Of a stretch of DNA of 64,000 nt, positions 31,910-42,900 are shown piece by piece. Under the pieces are notes generated by a model. It had not been told where the DNA came from and ran no database searches. It saw only the letters and a list, made by a program, of their open reading frames with translations. Position 1 is the first letter of the stretch; the number at the start of each line of letters is the position of its first letter. The DNA is from Cristatella mucedo (taxonomy: Eukaryota > Bryozoa > Phylactolaemata > Cristatellidae): assembly GCA_009760855.2 (NCBI GenBank), contig WPIO01000002.1:10486501-10550500 (forward strand), in the 5' to 3' direction. Position numbers and translations under genes: made by a program.

Positions 31910-33640
31910 CCGACTGCAGGTGCTCAGCCAAGGTCGATGAGATGGACTCGAGTGGGAGAGGGGGCGAAGGAGTTCTGCTTCTCTATCTGCTGCGTACGTC
32001 TTATAACAAACTGGTGGCGTTGGTCCGCGGCTGCCGTTCCGCTCTGTGCGCAATGGCAACCTAACGGCACTGTATCCATTTGTATGCTGCAAATGCTGAG
32101 GTAGCTAGGATGGATACCGGTTGAGCAATTTCTGCAGGACAAGTACTGCAGGACGAATACTGCAGTACAAGCACTTCAGGACAATTTCTCCCAATTTCTT
32201 CGAAGTCAGTTCCAAGGATCCCAACCTCGCTCCCTAGCTGCTCCAGCCTCTCCCACATCATAGCCCAAAGATGAGTGGTATATAGTTAGCAAGCTCTCGG
32301 TTACTAGCTCGTGAAAAATGATATAACATTATTGCGAGTTGTTTCCAAAAAATTCTTAATGTCCTAAGCTGTATTTTATCCAAGTCATTTTCGAGGCCAA
32401 GAGAATTTGAGTGTTTCATGAGTGTTTCATCGTGAGCAGGAGGCAAAGACAGCAGCAGGAGAAGACAAATTGTCTTCTATTACTTAAATAGCTTTTTTCA
32501 TCGTCTTATTTACAGGTAAGTTGATATTTCATTCATCCATTGCAATCTGTGATAAAAAGCTATCAGCTAGATCATCACATGGATCATTTGGTCAGCAGCT
32601 AACCTGGGAGCGGTTGATGAGTTGGTTGATCGTCGACATTAGCATTTTTGTATTGTGAATCTGTGATTCAACAATTTTTTTTTTATTGAAGCTAAACTCG
32701 GCCTTTGCTTGAATCGCCTGGTACGATCTACAGCACTATTCGCATGCCTGTCGATGGACAGTGAGTCCTGATCTTGGGTACGCTTATTTGAGCGTTATCT
32801 TAGTGTACCTAGCTAGTTTAATGTCTGTGGCAAACTATAAACCATCTGGGCGAGGGCGCACAGTGCGTTTACTCAGATTTCGCCGAGCATTTCAGCTGGT
32901 GTCCTGTTGCAGAAATCTACCAATGATGACAGGTCGGAACTGGGATTGAGCAGCAGAGGCGAGGCAGATAGTCTCGCACGGACAGCATCTATGTCAAGGG
33001 TCTTGAGGTTTTGCGATTTACATGTGACTTGAGAGAATGAGGATGAGGGCACACATTGTAGACTGACTGAGATCTGCATTTGGTTAAATAAGCAGTATTT
33101 GGTAATAATTTGTGATGACAAAGTGCAGTTGTATGAGAACATTTGGTTGAGTGTGTGAGCCTTGATGTGAGTGGGGCCATGCACACGAGCCACAAGAGAC
33201 AATTGGTCAGTCATTGCACGAAATTCATTGCTGAAGGCGATAATTTATCAAAATGGTGAACCTGAACATGTGCTGCATTGGTAAGCTTATCTCCATTTAA
33301 ATTTTTTCTTATCCGTACTAAGTGCATTCCTATGGCCGTCGTTAGTGCACAGAAGTTCCCGCTCAATGGTAATATCAGCATTATTTGCTTACTTGCACAT
33401 GACGGACGGCTGACTGTAAATTTAATTTTTCGTACAACTGTCGATGACCATTGCTGCATAAACTCTACAGTTCGCCCTTCCCTAGAGGATGGATGCCCTC
33501 AACTAAAGGAAGGAATTCTTTAGTCACGCTTGAATTGTTGCTGGGCACTTTACATGGCTACATGCGAATCTATGACGTTAGTAGTTAGGAAATGTTAAAT
33601 GAAGTAAGTTCCAAAATAAAAAAACTAAATAATAAATAAT
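31910..33640 (+). repeat. Block G, copy 1
   Basis: Pairs with 57715-59100: gatggactcgagtgg, ccaaagatg..gtata, aagcaagctctcggttactagctcg and ttttcgaggccaagagaatttgagtgtttcat (32384). 32130-32185 holds a short run of acaagtactgcaggac-like units. 32560-33640 is not matched elsewhere except for an inverted piece at 34480-34550. No gene supported. Confidence 0.65.
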
Positions 33641-33675
33641 AGTAATATGATGATGATGATAAATCGTTTATATTT

Positions 33676-33870
33676 CATGCTGCCACTAACCACATTTGCA
33701 TGTTAACCCTGTGCATGCCACCGATAACCATGTTATCCATGTTGTTTATCAAGCATGATATTACTCAGCATTCAATCGCGTTTCCCTTTGCAGCAAATGT
33801 AAAGCACCTAGAAAAAGATTGAGTTCTCTGAGGGCGCTTTATCAATTGCATTCTTATTATGATTATTATT
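33676..33870 (+). mobile_element. LINE-1fam 3' UTR only
   Basis: catgctgccactaaccacattt through caaatgtaaagcacctagaaaaag to gagggcgctttatcaattgcattc and a weak ATT tail. No coding sequence remains. An extreme 5' truncation. Confidence 0.85.
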
Positions 33871-33949
33871 TTAATATTTCATCCGAAGAGAATAAATCTC
33901 TATCCAGAGCAGGGCACCTAGATTCCACACAGAGGCTTCAAGTAAAATG

Positions 33950-34018
33950 CTTGACGAGTCTATTTTGAGAAGACATATATGATCCATATATATGTAAACA
34001 TACATATATATGCATTAG

Positions 34019-34061
<43 letters not shown>

Positions 34062-34130
34062 ATAATTGTATCTATATACTTATACATATATATATATATA
34101 TATGTATAAGTATATCGATACAAATAGTCT
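33950..34130. repeat. TA/TG microsatellites
   Basis: Two TA-rich runs (34018-34047 and 34083-34104) with TG interruptions near 34050-34062. Confidence 0.9.
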
Positions 34131-34479
34131 TCAAAAGCTCTGTTTGGTAGATTAAGAGAGCTTAAGGTAATACCTGTTTATCCGTTACTCCCTCTCTTCC
34201 AAAAACAGAGTTCAAAGGTCAGCCGCTGCCGATGTCTTCCAGTGAAAAAATTGCTAACCTGTCAGGGCTCTTGTTCGCGAGCTTCATTTTCGAAAACAGT
34301 CAGAGTTTCCCAGTGCTTTTACAGCCCCAATCAAGGTACGTACGGTAAACATGAATAAGGCTACTGGTTCAGCAAAGTGCATGCACTGCTTGCTGATAAA
34401 GTATCATGGACGAAAAAGGCGAGAACTAGATATAAAGGTATTTTTTTTATATCGCGGTTTCTGGGCTATAGATAAGCTC

Positions 34480-34550
34480 ACTGTAAGCCCTCGCCCAGAC
34501 GGCCTATCGTTTGCTACAGACATTAAACTAGCTAGGTTTACTAAGCCCAA
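34480..34550 (-). repeat. Inverted partner of 32807-32875
   Basis: The reverse complement reads gctagtttaatgtctgta then cgggcgaggg-type sequence, as at 32813-32865. The 1.6-kb spacing would permit a large fold-back. 34130-34480 is otherwise unassigned. Confidence 0.6.
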
Positions 34551-34559
34551 GTTTGAAAA

Positions 34560-36050
34560 ATGACGACTAACCGTCCAACGACAGGGGACCACTGTAGATC
34601 GTACCAATTGGTCCTAGCAAAGGCCATGTCTAACTTTTACAAAAATATTGTTGAATCACAAATGCACAATCCGAAAATGCTGATGTCGACGATCAACCGT
34701 CTCCTCTACCACTCCCAGGTTAGCTCCTAACCCACATTCTACATTCAATGAGTTCACTGGTGACCTCGTCCTGAAGCTGATTTCCCAATCACAGATGACA
34801 ACTAGTCCTTTGGACCCTATTCCCACGGCCCTGCTATTCAATGCATTGATCGGCTGCTGCCATGCATAACTAAAGTTATTAATACGTCGTTAGACTCGTG
34901 TCATGTCCCAGCACCTCTCAAAAATGCTTTAGTCGGGACATTACTCAAGATAGCAACACTAGACCTAAAGAACTTGAGCAACGTTCGCTCAGTCTCTCTT
35001 CTACCGTTCCTATCAAAAACACTGGAACGAGTAGTTGTGCTGAACTCATATATATTTAAACTTCAACCCATTTTCTAAAACTGAATTAGGATAAAAACCA
35101 ACTTACTAGTTCTTACCAAACCAAGTAGGAATCAGAAATTGAAAAGTTTAATGCTCAAACTCGGCTCTGCCAGCATTTCTTCTGTTGAATCTGCACAAAT
35201 TCTAGGTGTCATGTTCCAGTGGCCTTTTGTTAGACGACCACATCAGATCCATAATCACGACTGCCTAGTTTAAGGTACATCACGTTGATAAAATTTGGGC
35301 TAGTTTAGACAGGGATACCACATCTAAGTTGGTCCGTACTTTTTTAGCATCCCGTCTTGACTTATGTAACTCACTTCGTTCTGGTCTACCGGCCTCTGCA
35401 ATCAGGCACTTACAGCTGGTGCAAAAATGTGAAGCTAGGCTTGTCTGTCGTGAGAGTCGCTGTTTCCAAACCAAACCACTTCTCGCCGACCTGCACTGGC
35501 TCCCAGTCAAGCAACGCATCGACTTCAAGCATTTGTTGCTCATGCTTAGGTCCCTTCAGTTTACGGCTCCACCTTACCTATCAGATCTACTGCCCCAGCA
35601 GGCTAAACGTCGTACCGCCCACTTTTCGGATTCTAGCTGTTTATCTATACTTCGTACAAACATCAAATCCTTTAGAGACCGTGCCTTTAGTTCGTATACT
35701 CCCAAAGCCTGAACTAACTCCCGACTTGTGTCACGACATCCCCTGACTTGACCAAGTTTTAAAAAAAATTAAAACGCAACTATTTATCACAGCATTTAGT
35801 GAGTCTCTGTGATTTGTCCTTTATGTGATTATGGGTGCTGATAACGTGCATGCTGCCATTATCCATATTTGCATGCTGACCCTGTGCATGTCACCCATAA
35901 CCATATTATTCTTTTTTTATTGAGTAAGCTACCCCTAACCATTCGATCGTGTTTCCTTTCCAGCAAATGTAAAGCACCTAAAAAGAAATTGAGTTCTCTG
36001 AGGGGGCTCTCTCACCTGTGTTGATATTACTATTATTACTGTTATTTTTA
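34560..36050 (+). mobile_element. LINE-1fam, longest 5' extent, with the RT core deleted
   Basis: The only copy reaching upstream of RT motif A: FYKNIVESQMHNPKMLMSTI, TKVINTSLDSCHVPAPLKNA, LVGTLLKIATLDLKNLSNVR, FLSKTLERVVVLNSYI. At about 35060 the sequence jumps to FSKTELG-like and then TNLLVLTKPS, so motifs A to C (about 550 bp) are missing. The C-terminal part (35329-35712) is open: LLADLHWLPVKQRIDFKHLL, RDRAFSSYTPKA, then a stop. 3' UTR to about 36030. Confidence 0.85.
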
Positions 36051-37330
36051 CCGTAGTTAAACCTCCGTTTGCTAAAATTGGGAATCCTCCTATATGGCTT
36101 GGAAAAGCCGAGTCATGTTTCCAGAGTTACTCATTAGCACAGAACTGGAAGCAGATCATGTGCAGGTTTCTAATACGGCTGCCTTTACTGAAGATGTTCC
36201 AACTAAGTTTGTGTTGTTACTTTGACGAATGAATGACGTGAATGCTTCCCTGTTGCAAATCAGCTGGAAGAAGTTTTCACACCACTACAAACTGTTTCCT
36301 GAATATTAAGCTTATAAATAATATAGAAGTTGGCAGCGTCTGGGTTCTCCACCGAAAAAAAAACAGGCGAAGGTAACGAGTGTAGAAGGCAGGGACAAAC
36401 AGAACACCAGGCAAGCATTGGTTACCTGAAGCTACAGCGTCCTAGAGCGCTCAGGCTGCACGGGCACTGAATCAAACTTTGGCACTATGTTTCATTGATT
36501 CTGGCTCGTTGTATTTGATCGCTTCTTTTATACCACTGGGCAAGTCCGGTCATTGACCTAGGCTGACGTAGAAATTTGAGGTGCATGGAGCAAGGCGGAT
36601 TCAGTGACAAAAGTCCTTTTATTCCAAGCTTGACCTACAATTTTATGAAACGGTCAAGTTTATAAACCTGAGTGCTAATACTTCTTCTATGTTTTTAGGA
36701 CCAGTAATCAAAAACTTCTGTACACTTGCAAATTTATTGATACCGTGCGGAGCCAGTCTGGCTTCGTGCATGCTCGAAACTTGCCGTGCAGGGGGAGTCA
36801 AGGTAAAGTCCACGATCAGCCGGAAGTAGCGACTATTTGACGACGGGATAATATAGTCGCTCTCCATTCGGGCTCATTGTACTTCACAACTGGGTTCGGC
36901 ACTGCCACGAAGCCTGGCTGACACTCCTCCGAGTGGAGTAGCAAATTTCATAGCGGATACATTTCAGTAATAAGGTCCAGGATCCCGCAGGCAGGTATTC
37001 AGCACGCTTCAGTGAATAAATCCAGCTAGTAATCTGGTAGCTCTGGGTGTATGTTGTGCTTGAGAATTATGGCAAAAGCACGATTCTAGCTCATGCGTGT
37101 TTCTATCCATGATACCATACATGCCTTCATTTTCGTTTAATAATACTCTTCCACCGAGCTGCAATGCACGTTGGTATAGATTTAGTTCTCCTAGGGTACC
37201 AAATAAAAAAAAGCTGATATTGTCATAACTGTTACGCAGTTCTTGAGTTACATTTTTTTATGTCATAGAATTGCATCTATTATTACAGCCATCCTGCTTA
37301 AATATGTAAAGTACTTTAGCGCTAGCGAAA
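36050..37330 (+). repeat. Block A', copy 3, with IWLGKSES-type ORF remnant
   Basis: Pairs with 14740-15900. The ORF remnant (36052-36200) reads GNPPIWLGKAES, YSLAQNWKQIMCRFLIRLPL. Further down, gatcagccggaagtagcgac at 36817. LINE-tail-like end at 37165-37215. Confidence 0.75.
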
Positions 37331-38100
37331 TTGGCTGCTGACGTGGGAAAACTTGTGGTTATGTTCAAACGCAGGTAACTAACAAAAGTAGCGTGCACTG
37401 CTATACATTTATACTGCTACACGCTTACCATGAACTGCTTTAAATTTGTCTAAGGTAAACCTTGAGGTAAATGGCAGCGGCCAAAATACTTGCACACGCC
37501 ATAACTAAGGCAGGGATACGAGCGTCGAGGAAGCACTGTAGTAAAGGCGATAGGTATTAAGATGCGAATAACTATTTAGCAAAGTAAATACTGACTCAAG
37601 GCTTGAATAAGAAAGAAAGCAGGCAAAAGAAAATAAGGTATAGATTTAAATACTGTTAAAGTGGCACCTTAGTAATGATATAAATGCAGCTTCACCTTTA
37701 TTCTAATGACGAGTGAAATCACCTATTAAATTTGAGGTGCACAGCTCTGGCGCTGGGCTCGCGGTGCACCCGCGGCTGCTTTGCTGACGCTCATGCCTCT
37801 GGCTTTGCTAATTCTTCTCGGCCGGCGTCCTATCTCCGTGGTGTTCTAAGAGTCTCATCATAGGAGGGTGTGTGTGATCGTTCTCGTGCCCTTTTACAGC
37901 TAGCTAGCTAGCTAGCAGTCATGACGACGATACAGTGTGCCAGACCGTGGCTGCTTGTATTGCTTAAAACCAACCATCTATATTTGAGGAGACGCTTGTT
38001 TTAACTAGGCAGATACACCGCATAGTTTGAGAAGCAATGGTTATCAGCAGCAATCCCGAATGTATATATATATATTATATTATATAGTTATGAGCAAACC
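37330..38100. other. Unassigned, with a (CTAG)n tract
   Basis: Nothing gene-like. 37899-37918 is a short self-complementary GCTA repeat. Short TATA run at 38062-38085. Confidence 0.4.
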
Positions 38101-38490
38101 TAGTGAGATTTACAAATTGTAAAGACTGACTCTCAAAATTGTGCAAATTAGGGCTTGTTTAGATAAGGATACTCGCCTGAAGCCGACTGCGGCACATTGT
38201 TTCACCGAGTCATCATCGCTTCAGAGATATAACGTCCTTCTTAAGAATGCAGAATTATAGTTTCCCTGCCTGTTTGGCTTAACATTTCAGCAGCTTGCGA
38301 TCACCTATCATCAAACGAGTGTCTGGCATATCGCTCGGGAATCTCTGGCTCAGCACTACGGAGGCTTGGGTCGTATCTCAGCGGGATATTACAGAGTATT
38401 GATGTGAGCGAATTTTGATCATCCGAGTGGGAACTGCTGTAGTATTGTGTATTCAGGGCTCTGTGCATCAGTCTACTGTTTTCTTTCCAC
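38100..38490 (+). mobile_element. LINE-1fam fragment, highly degenerate
   Basis: Pairs with 4250-4650 and 20340-20640: tcatcatcgcttcagagatataac, tcacctatcatcaaacgag, gggaatctctggctcagcacta, ttacagagtattgatgtga. Corresponds to the region around RT motif A and the SGRLQSID segment. No intact frame. Confidence 0.6.
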
Positions 38491-38499
38491 AGTACTGAT

Positions 38500-39165
38500 T
38501 GAAAGGGAAGAGATATTTCTATCTATGGGCAGCTGTAAGCCAACCTGCTCCAGGCATCCTGAGCTCAGTCATAGCAATTTTTCATGTTGTGCTGTTGCGC
38601 TTTTATAGAACTGAGGACGTAGTAACGAAGAAAAGACACTGCTGGTTTTAATTATAATACGACAGTGGACGTACCTGTATGCTCTTCTCACCCGTCAAAT
38701 CAGCTTGCTCACCTGGAGACCTACTTATCATCGGCCGGTAGTGACGTATTTTCACTTGGTTGCCTGAGTAGGATACATGCCATACATGTCATTAAATCTG
38801 ACATTTAAAACATGAAACGTGTGATTAAAGATGGAGCCCTCTTAGTGTGCTATATATAACAATAATTATAAATAATGGTTATCCTTCACGAGTGGCATTC
38901 CTACTGTGGTGCTCAGCTTCAAGCTATGGCAGTAGCCACTGAGGTCAGCTTGCCAGAGTCACGGTCGTTCAGGTTCTCACGAGTTTAATGAGCTGCTGAA
39001 ACGCTTGTGAAATTCAGCTTTTCTAGCGGCTTTTATCAGGGTTCAGTGAAAACCAAAAGTTCTACTGGCTTTTGGTCCGTGCAGCTTCAAATTCTGACTT
39101 CACGACAAAGAGCTGACGAAGTGATTCCAGCGAACACTCGGAATGGCTTAGCACTTTATCCGATT
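38500..39165 (+). repeat. Block C, copy 3, directly before a RING fragment
   Basis: Colinear with 22090-22850 but without the S1 SINE at the point near 38925 (agcttcaagctatggc). It ends at gcttttatcagggttcagtg; the RING sequence follows about 100 bp later. The same order, reversed, is seen at 12170-11940. Confidence 0.75.
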
Positions 39166-39170
39166 ATTAG

Positions 39171-39600
39171 TGCGCCATATGTCTGGAAAGTATAGTCAAG
39201 CCAGCAACGTCTAATGGCTGTGGTTATCGTTTCTGCTTCGAGTGTTTGTCGAAATAGGGCAAAAGGAACCTTGGATGCCCCCTATGCAGGAAAACCTTTA
39301 CCTCTATCGTATATTTGGCTGAAGATGCTTTGACTCCTACTTAAGTTCGGACAGTGACCTGACGGTAAGTTCAGCACCGACGGTGAGTTCAGCACCAAGG
39401 AAGCTTCCGGTTTATTCAAATGTCTCTGTCTAAGAGCCTATGGATACTACCGCAGCGACATCTACCGTGAATGAGGATTCGAGCTGCAATAGCAGCTGCA
39501 GCTGCCGATGCTGCATCTACAGCAGGATAAATAGCAGAATGATAGCGATACGAAATGGACAGTGCGTAGCAACTCCAAGACTCAACTCAACTTCACAGCG
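39171..39600 (+). pseudogene. RING finger fragment of the RING/SIM/SR gene (TOPORS-like)
   Basis: One frame from 39171 reads CAICLESIVKPATSNGCGYR, FCFECLSK, a TAG (39255-39257), then GKRNLGCPLCRKTFTSIVYL and a stop soon after. The C-x2-C, C, C-x2-C and C-x2-C ligands of a C3HC4 RING are all present; the ligand His is Tyr here but His in the reverse copy near 11810. The following 200 bp align with the Ser/Thr linker of that copy (ccgcagcgacatctac), then the sequence jumps to the gene's 3' flank, so SIM and SR modules are deleted. A broken E3-ligase-type module; ubiquitin ligase function is inferred from the family. Confidence 0.75.
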
Positions 39601-39900
39601 AAGATTCAACATTTAAATCCGTGTGCCTTCGTTCAGTCCTAAGTCAGCCCAATGCTGGTATGAAGCCCTGACCCGAGATGTTTGTCAGGCTTTCATGGCC
39701 AAAGCACCGCAATAAAGGCCTAAATTCATGTAAAGCTAACTCGCCATATTTTCCTTTCATGAAACCGTATCAGCAGGCAATACGTGCACGATGCAGAGCC
39801 AGTGTTTTTATTTTGTATGGACTGCATCTCCCGAATAAGGCTATCAAAGCACCGGGCAAGTAATTGTTCGCAGGGTGGTTTTCGAAAAGCTTGCAATTAT
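39600..39900 (+). repeat. 3' flank of the RING/SIM/SR unit, copy 3
   Basis: tcgttcagtcctaagtcag, ccaaagcaccgcaataaaggcc and the later aaaccgtatc match 50995-51175 and 27490-27640. It confirms that the RING copy upstream belongs to the same unit. Confidence 0.7.
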
Positions 39901-40062
39901 TATTAACAGCCTCTTTTTGTATAGCGACAGAAGAGCCTTTACGGCTATCACCACCGCTTGCAGTGGCGATACAGAATCGCCCACCGCAGGAATCGAACCC
40001 ACGACCTCGGTCCCGAGGTCGTGAAAGCAACCGCCTTACCTAGTGTGCCATCACGGCTCACC
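39901..40062 (-). mobile_element. tRNA-derived SINE, family S2, reverse
   Basis: ggctatcaccaccgcttgcagtggcgat, then ggaatcgaacccacgacctcgg (B box side) and ccttacctagtgtgccatcacggctcacc (A box side). Well preserved. Confidence 0.85.
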
Positions 40063-40284
40063 AATAGCAATATTCTCATAAGGAGTTTTGTGATTATATT
40101 TAGAATTATTTTTGTAATTATTATACATATATATATATATATATATTATTTAAGATTATTGACATATAGGTACTTATTAGCTTGCCTCATTGGCTTACTT
40201 CTGACTTCCGTTCCTTAACGTTTCTTGAAGAGAGGTGAGGAGTACTCGTGAAGTGCCATAAAAAGAGAAAGTGACAGGTAGAAG

Positions 40285-40437
40285 GCAGGTTTCAGGCTAA
40301 TGACATACATTTAGTGGGAACATACTACTATGTGCCGAGGACAGTCCGACGGCTGCTGTGGCTGCAAGCAAAAATGACGCTGGAAGTTTGGGATATGCAG
40401 CACAGGGTGAAGCTCGTTGTAAGGAGGCTCTAGCAAA
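40285..40437 (+). pseudogene. Repeat-encoded ORF remnant (GTYYY / LEVWD family), copy 2
   Basis: Reads RFQANDIHLVGTYYYVP, then RRLLWLQAKMTLEVWDMQHR and VKLVVRRL before a TAG. See copy 1 at 6294-6490 for the comparison. A LINE-1fam 3' end is inserted immediately after it at 40438. 40070-40285 upstream holds a TA run (40125-40147) and unassigned sequence. Confidence 0.45.
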
Positions 40438-40801
40438 GTTCGTATGCTCCCAAAGCCTGGAACTCCCTCCCGACCTGCGTCAGAACATCTCCTGACCTGA
40501 CCACATTTTAAAGGAACCTAAAAACACACCTATTTAGGACAGCATTTAGTGGGTCCCTGTGATTCTTCCTTCACGTGCTTATGCGTGCTGACACTGTGCA
40601 TGCTGCCACTAACCACATTTGCATGCTGACCCTGTGCGTGTCACCCCTAACCATATTATTTATTTTGTTTGTTTTTCAAGCATGATTTTACTTACCATTC
40701 AATTGCAGATTTCCCTTTGCAGCAAATTTAAAGCGCCTAGAAAGAGATTAAGTTCTCTGAGGGCACTTTATCAAGTGCATTATTATTATTATTGTTATTA
40801 A
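40438..40801 (+). mobile_element. LINE-1fam 3' end, recent insertion with matching empty site
   Basis: Starts within SSYAPKAWNSLPTC coding sequence (ttcgtatgctcccaaagcctgg), then TFKG, 3' UTR, stem (aaagcgcc / gggcacttt) and ATT tail. The flank ggaggctctagcaaa is continuous with aagcacgagctgacgcctgc across the insertion, as at 6448-6475. Confidence 0.9.
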
Positions 40802-40835
40802 AAGCACGAGCTGACGCCTGCATGTACGCACTCAC

Positions 40836-40960
40836 ACACACACGCACGCACTCCCACGTACTCATATACATCACACACAAACACTCATGCACACTCACCC
40901 TCACACACTTTCATGCACACCCACACACTAACATGTTCAAACACACACTCACACAGAGTC
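40836..40960. repeat. CA-rich array
   Basis: Irregular CACA/CTCA repeats, in the position of the 6500-6905 minisatellite of the paired copy. Confidence 0.85.
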
Positions 40961-41010
40961 ATCGGTTGCTCTCAATAACCTTCTTACTCTTCGCCATACC
41001 TCATCCTTAG

Positions 41011-41248
41011 ATGGCTTGGGAAACAGGTTTCAACGGTGCTCGAAGGTTGTCAACTCATTATCTTGACTCGTGAAAAATGGTTTTATGAAGCCCATTTCGA
41101 TGTGCAGGGGTGGTGCATGCACTTCGGTGGTCCGTCGTTGCCCACCAATCGCCATAGTTTTTCTCGCAGAGAGCTCGACCGGCTGTGGCCAACCCTTCGT
41201 GAACTCGCGGCGTTCGAGGCTGCACTGGCTGTCCAGCAGGCTAATAAG
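41011..41248 (+). CDS. Possible internal coding exon, unknown protein
   Basis: A pyrimidine-rich stretch ending in cctcatccttag precedes the exon, and aag|gtatgtaag, a near-consensus 5' splice site, follows (GT at 41249-41250). The frame from 41012 is open: WLGKQVSTVLEGCQLIILT, REKWFYEAHFDVQGWCMHFG, a Pro/Asn segment, then SRRELDRLWPTLRELAAFEA ending QQANK. The composition looks like a folded protein, with a likely helix over the Glu/Leu-rich end. Length 238 bp, phase as given. It is absent from the paired repeat copy at 6.9-7.0 kb. I do not recognise the domain. No adjoining exon could be fixed, although the frame at 41370-41490 is a candidate. Confidence 0.4.
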
Positions 41249-41368
41249 GTATGTAAGCTCCTTATACAAAAAACACGGCGAAGTAGCCTCAGCAATGCTA
41301 ACGTTTCTTAAGCCTGCTCGATGATCTATACGCCGAGCTCGTCATACTTAATTTGCGTTTACATGGCA

Positions 41369-41490
41369 GACTTTCCTCCTGACAGACGCAGACTTTCTGT
41401 CAGTTACGACGCTTACACAATTGATTTATTCCCGCCCATGAAAGATTGGATCGCCGATTCAGTGCCACCCAAAAACCATGATTTCATCCA
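41369..41490 (+). CDS. Possible exon following 41011-41248, weak
   Basis: After tttacatggcag (41358-41369) a frame reads DFPPDRRRLSVSYDAYTIDL, FPPMKDWIADSVPPK. It stays open to 41599, but from about 41490 the sequence is block D repeat. No clear donor. It could be a neighbouring exon of the same gene or a chance frame. Confidence 0.2.
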
Positions 41491-42320
41491 GGAGGCTGGT
41501 GTGAAAGAGGGCTTCCCGGTAAGATGCCAAGCCAATACCGAAGTAGTGTGTGTGCCGAGTAGTGTGTGCCGTTATGGATGTGCCGGTGTATGGTGCTAAG
41601 TAATGTTCGCCCTTACGGGTTTGTTGGTGGATTTGATAAACAGACGCATGGGTTATTCTATATGGGAAACGCTGAAGCATTGGCTACGCATAACGCATAA
41701 GCATCCCATATTCAATGACTAACTTTGACCGCCTCAATATTATCGAACCTACGAATGTCAGCCATTTTATTTTGGCTGAACGCTGGACGTGACGAGCCTC
41801 GGGTTTTGATTGGTCAGATGGACCAAGGTGGAGCCAAAAGTTGAGACAGATTCTCCTGACGAGTCTGTAGACTTGGCCCCTCAGCCCAAAATATTGTGCC
41901 ATACGATTACTCAGTATCGCTAATCGGTGGGAAATCAGTCCAAAATACGTAAGAAAGTCTAGCGTGTAAAGGCAACAAAAAAGCTAGCTGATTTAGCAGC
42001 CTATTTTTGTATAGCCACAGAAGAGCCTTTACAGTGGCGACAAAGGATCGCCCACCGCAGGATACGAACCAACGATCTCGGGGCCGAGGTCGTGAAAGGC
42101 AACCGTCTGACCCAGTAAGCCATTATTTCTACAACTGTAGACTAGTCCAGCACACTTTGTTCCTGCTATAATCCCGTTTGAGGCATTTTAACCAATCATA
42201 CGATGATAATAAAAGAATGCAATTCATTTGTATAGAAATGTTGAGAGATGGTTTCGTTCCATTTAGGGAGCGGCACGGCAGCGAGGTTCCTGGATTGAAA
42301 CGTCAATGATAATAATAAAA
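41490..42320 (+). repeat. Block D, copy 3, containing an S2 SINE
   Basis: Pairs with 22840-23480 and 7000-7370. The SINE at 41983-42125 interrupts it between gcgtgtaaaggcaac and cagcacactttgttcctgc. Confidence 0.75.
41983..42125 (-). mobile_element. tRNA-derived SINE, family S2, reverse, internally shortened
   Basis: gctagctgatttagcagcc, tttgtatagccacagaagagcc, then a shortened body and caggatacgaaccaacgatctcgg with cgtctgacccagtaagcca. The absence of this element from block D copies 1 and 2 dates it after duplication. Confidence 0.8.
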
Positions 42321-42900
42321 ATGATAATAATAGTGAGTTTGTATAGCACCCTCGGAGAACTGAACCTCTTTCTACGCTCTTCACAGATGCTGGGTAGAAC
42401 GCACTACCAAATTGATTGGTGGAAACATCCGAAAGCAGAAGGCATAGCTTAAGCAGGTATATGCACACGAAAAATGCATCGCAAAGACCCGCCAAATGCT
42501 GTAATAAAATGCTGTAATAAACTGGTGCGTTGTAAGTTTGTTTTTAAATGTCGGCCTGTCAGGGAGCGTTACTTTGTGAGTCAGTAATGAGTTGTAGGCT
42601 TTGGTAGCATGGGAACTAAAGGCATGGTCTCCAACGCTTTTGAGGTTCATAAGAGGTATGGCTAAACGATTCGAATCAAAACAGCGGGTTGTACGATTCT
42701 TCGCCTGCTGGGCCACTAGTTCTAATAGGTATGCTGAAGCCAGAGAATGAAAGGACCTCAAATTAAGCGACAGAACTTTGAAGTCAATTTTCTGCTTGAT
42801 TGGGAGTCAATGCAGGTCGGCGATAAGTGGTGTGCTGTGGCTATTGAGACGCTCACGACAGATGAGCCTACTATAGTAATAATAGTAAATATGTATTTAT
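42320..42900 (-). mobile_element. LINE-1fam C-terminal part, reverse
   Basis: The minus strand reads IADLHWLPIKQKIDFKVL-type sequence, then MRSFHSLASAYLLELVAQQA, SVGDHAFSSHATKAYNSLLT and FKNKLTTHQF. The 3' stem-loop region and an ATA/ATT tail on the plus-strand left side (42300-42335) mark its 3' end. It is an older relative of the LINE-1fam reference; frames are partly open. Confidence 0.8.

Noticed and set aside
33253-33290. Short ATG frame with a gtaagc donor-like sequence
   Set aside because: Only about ten codons and no supporting downstream exon; splice-like hexamers are frequent by chance.
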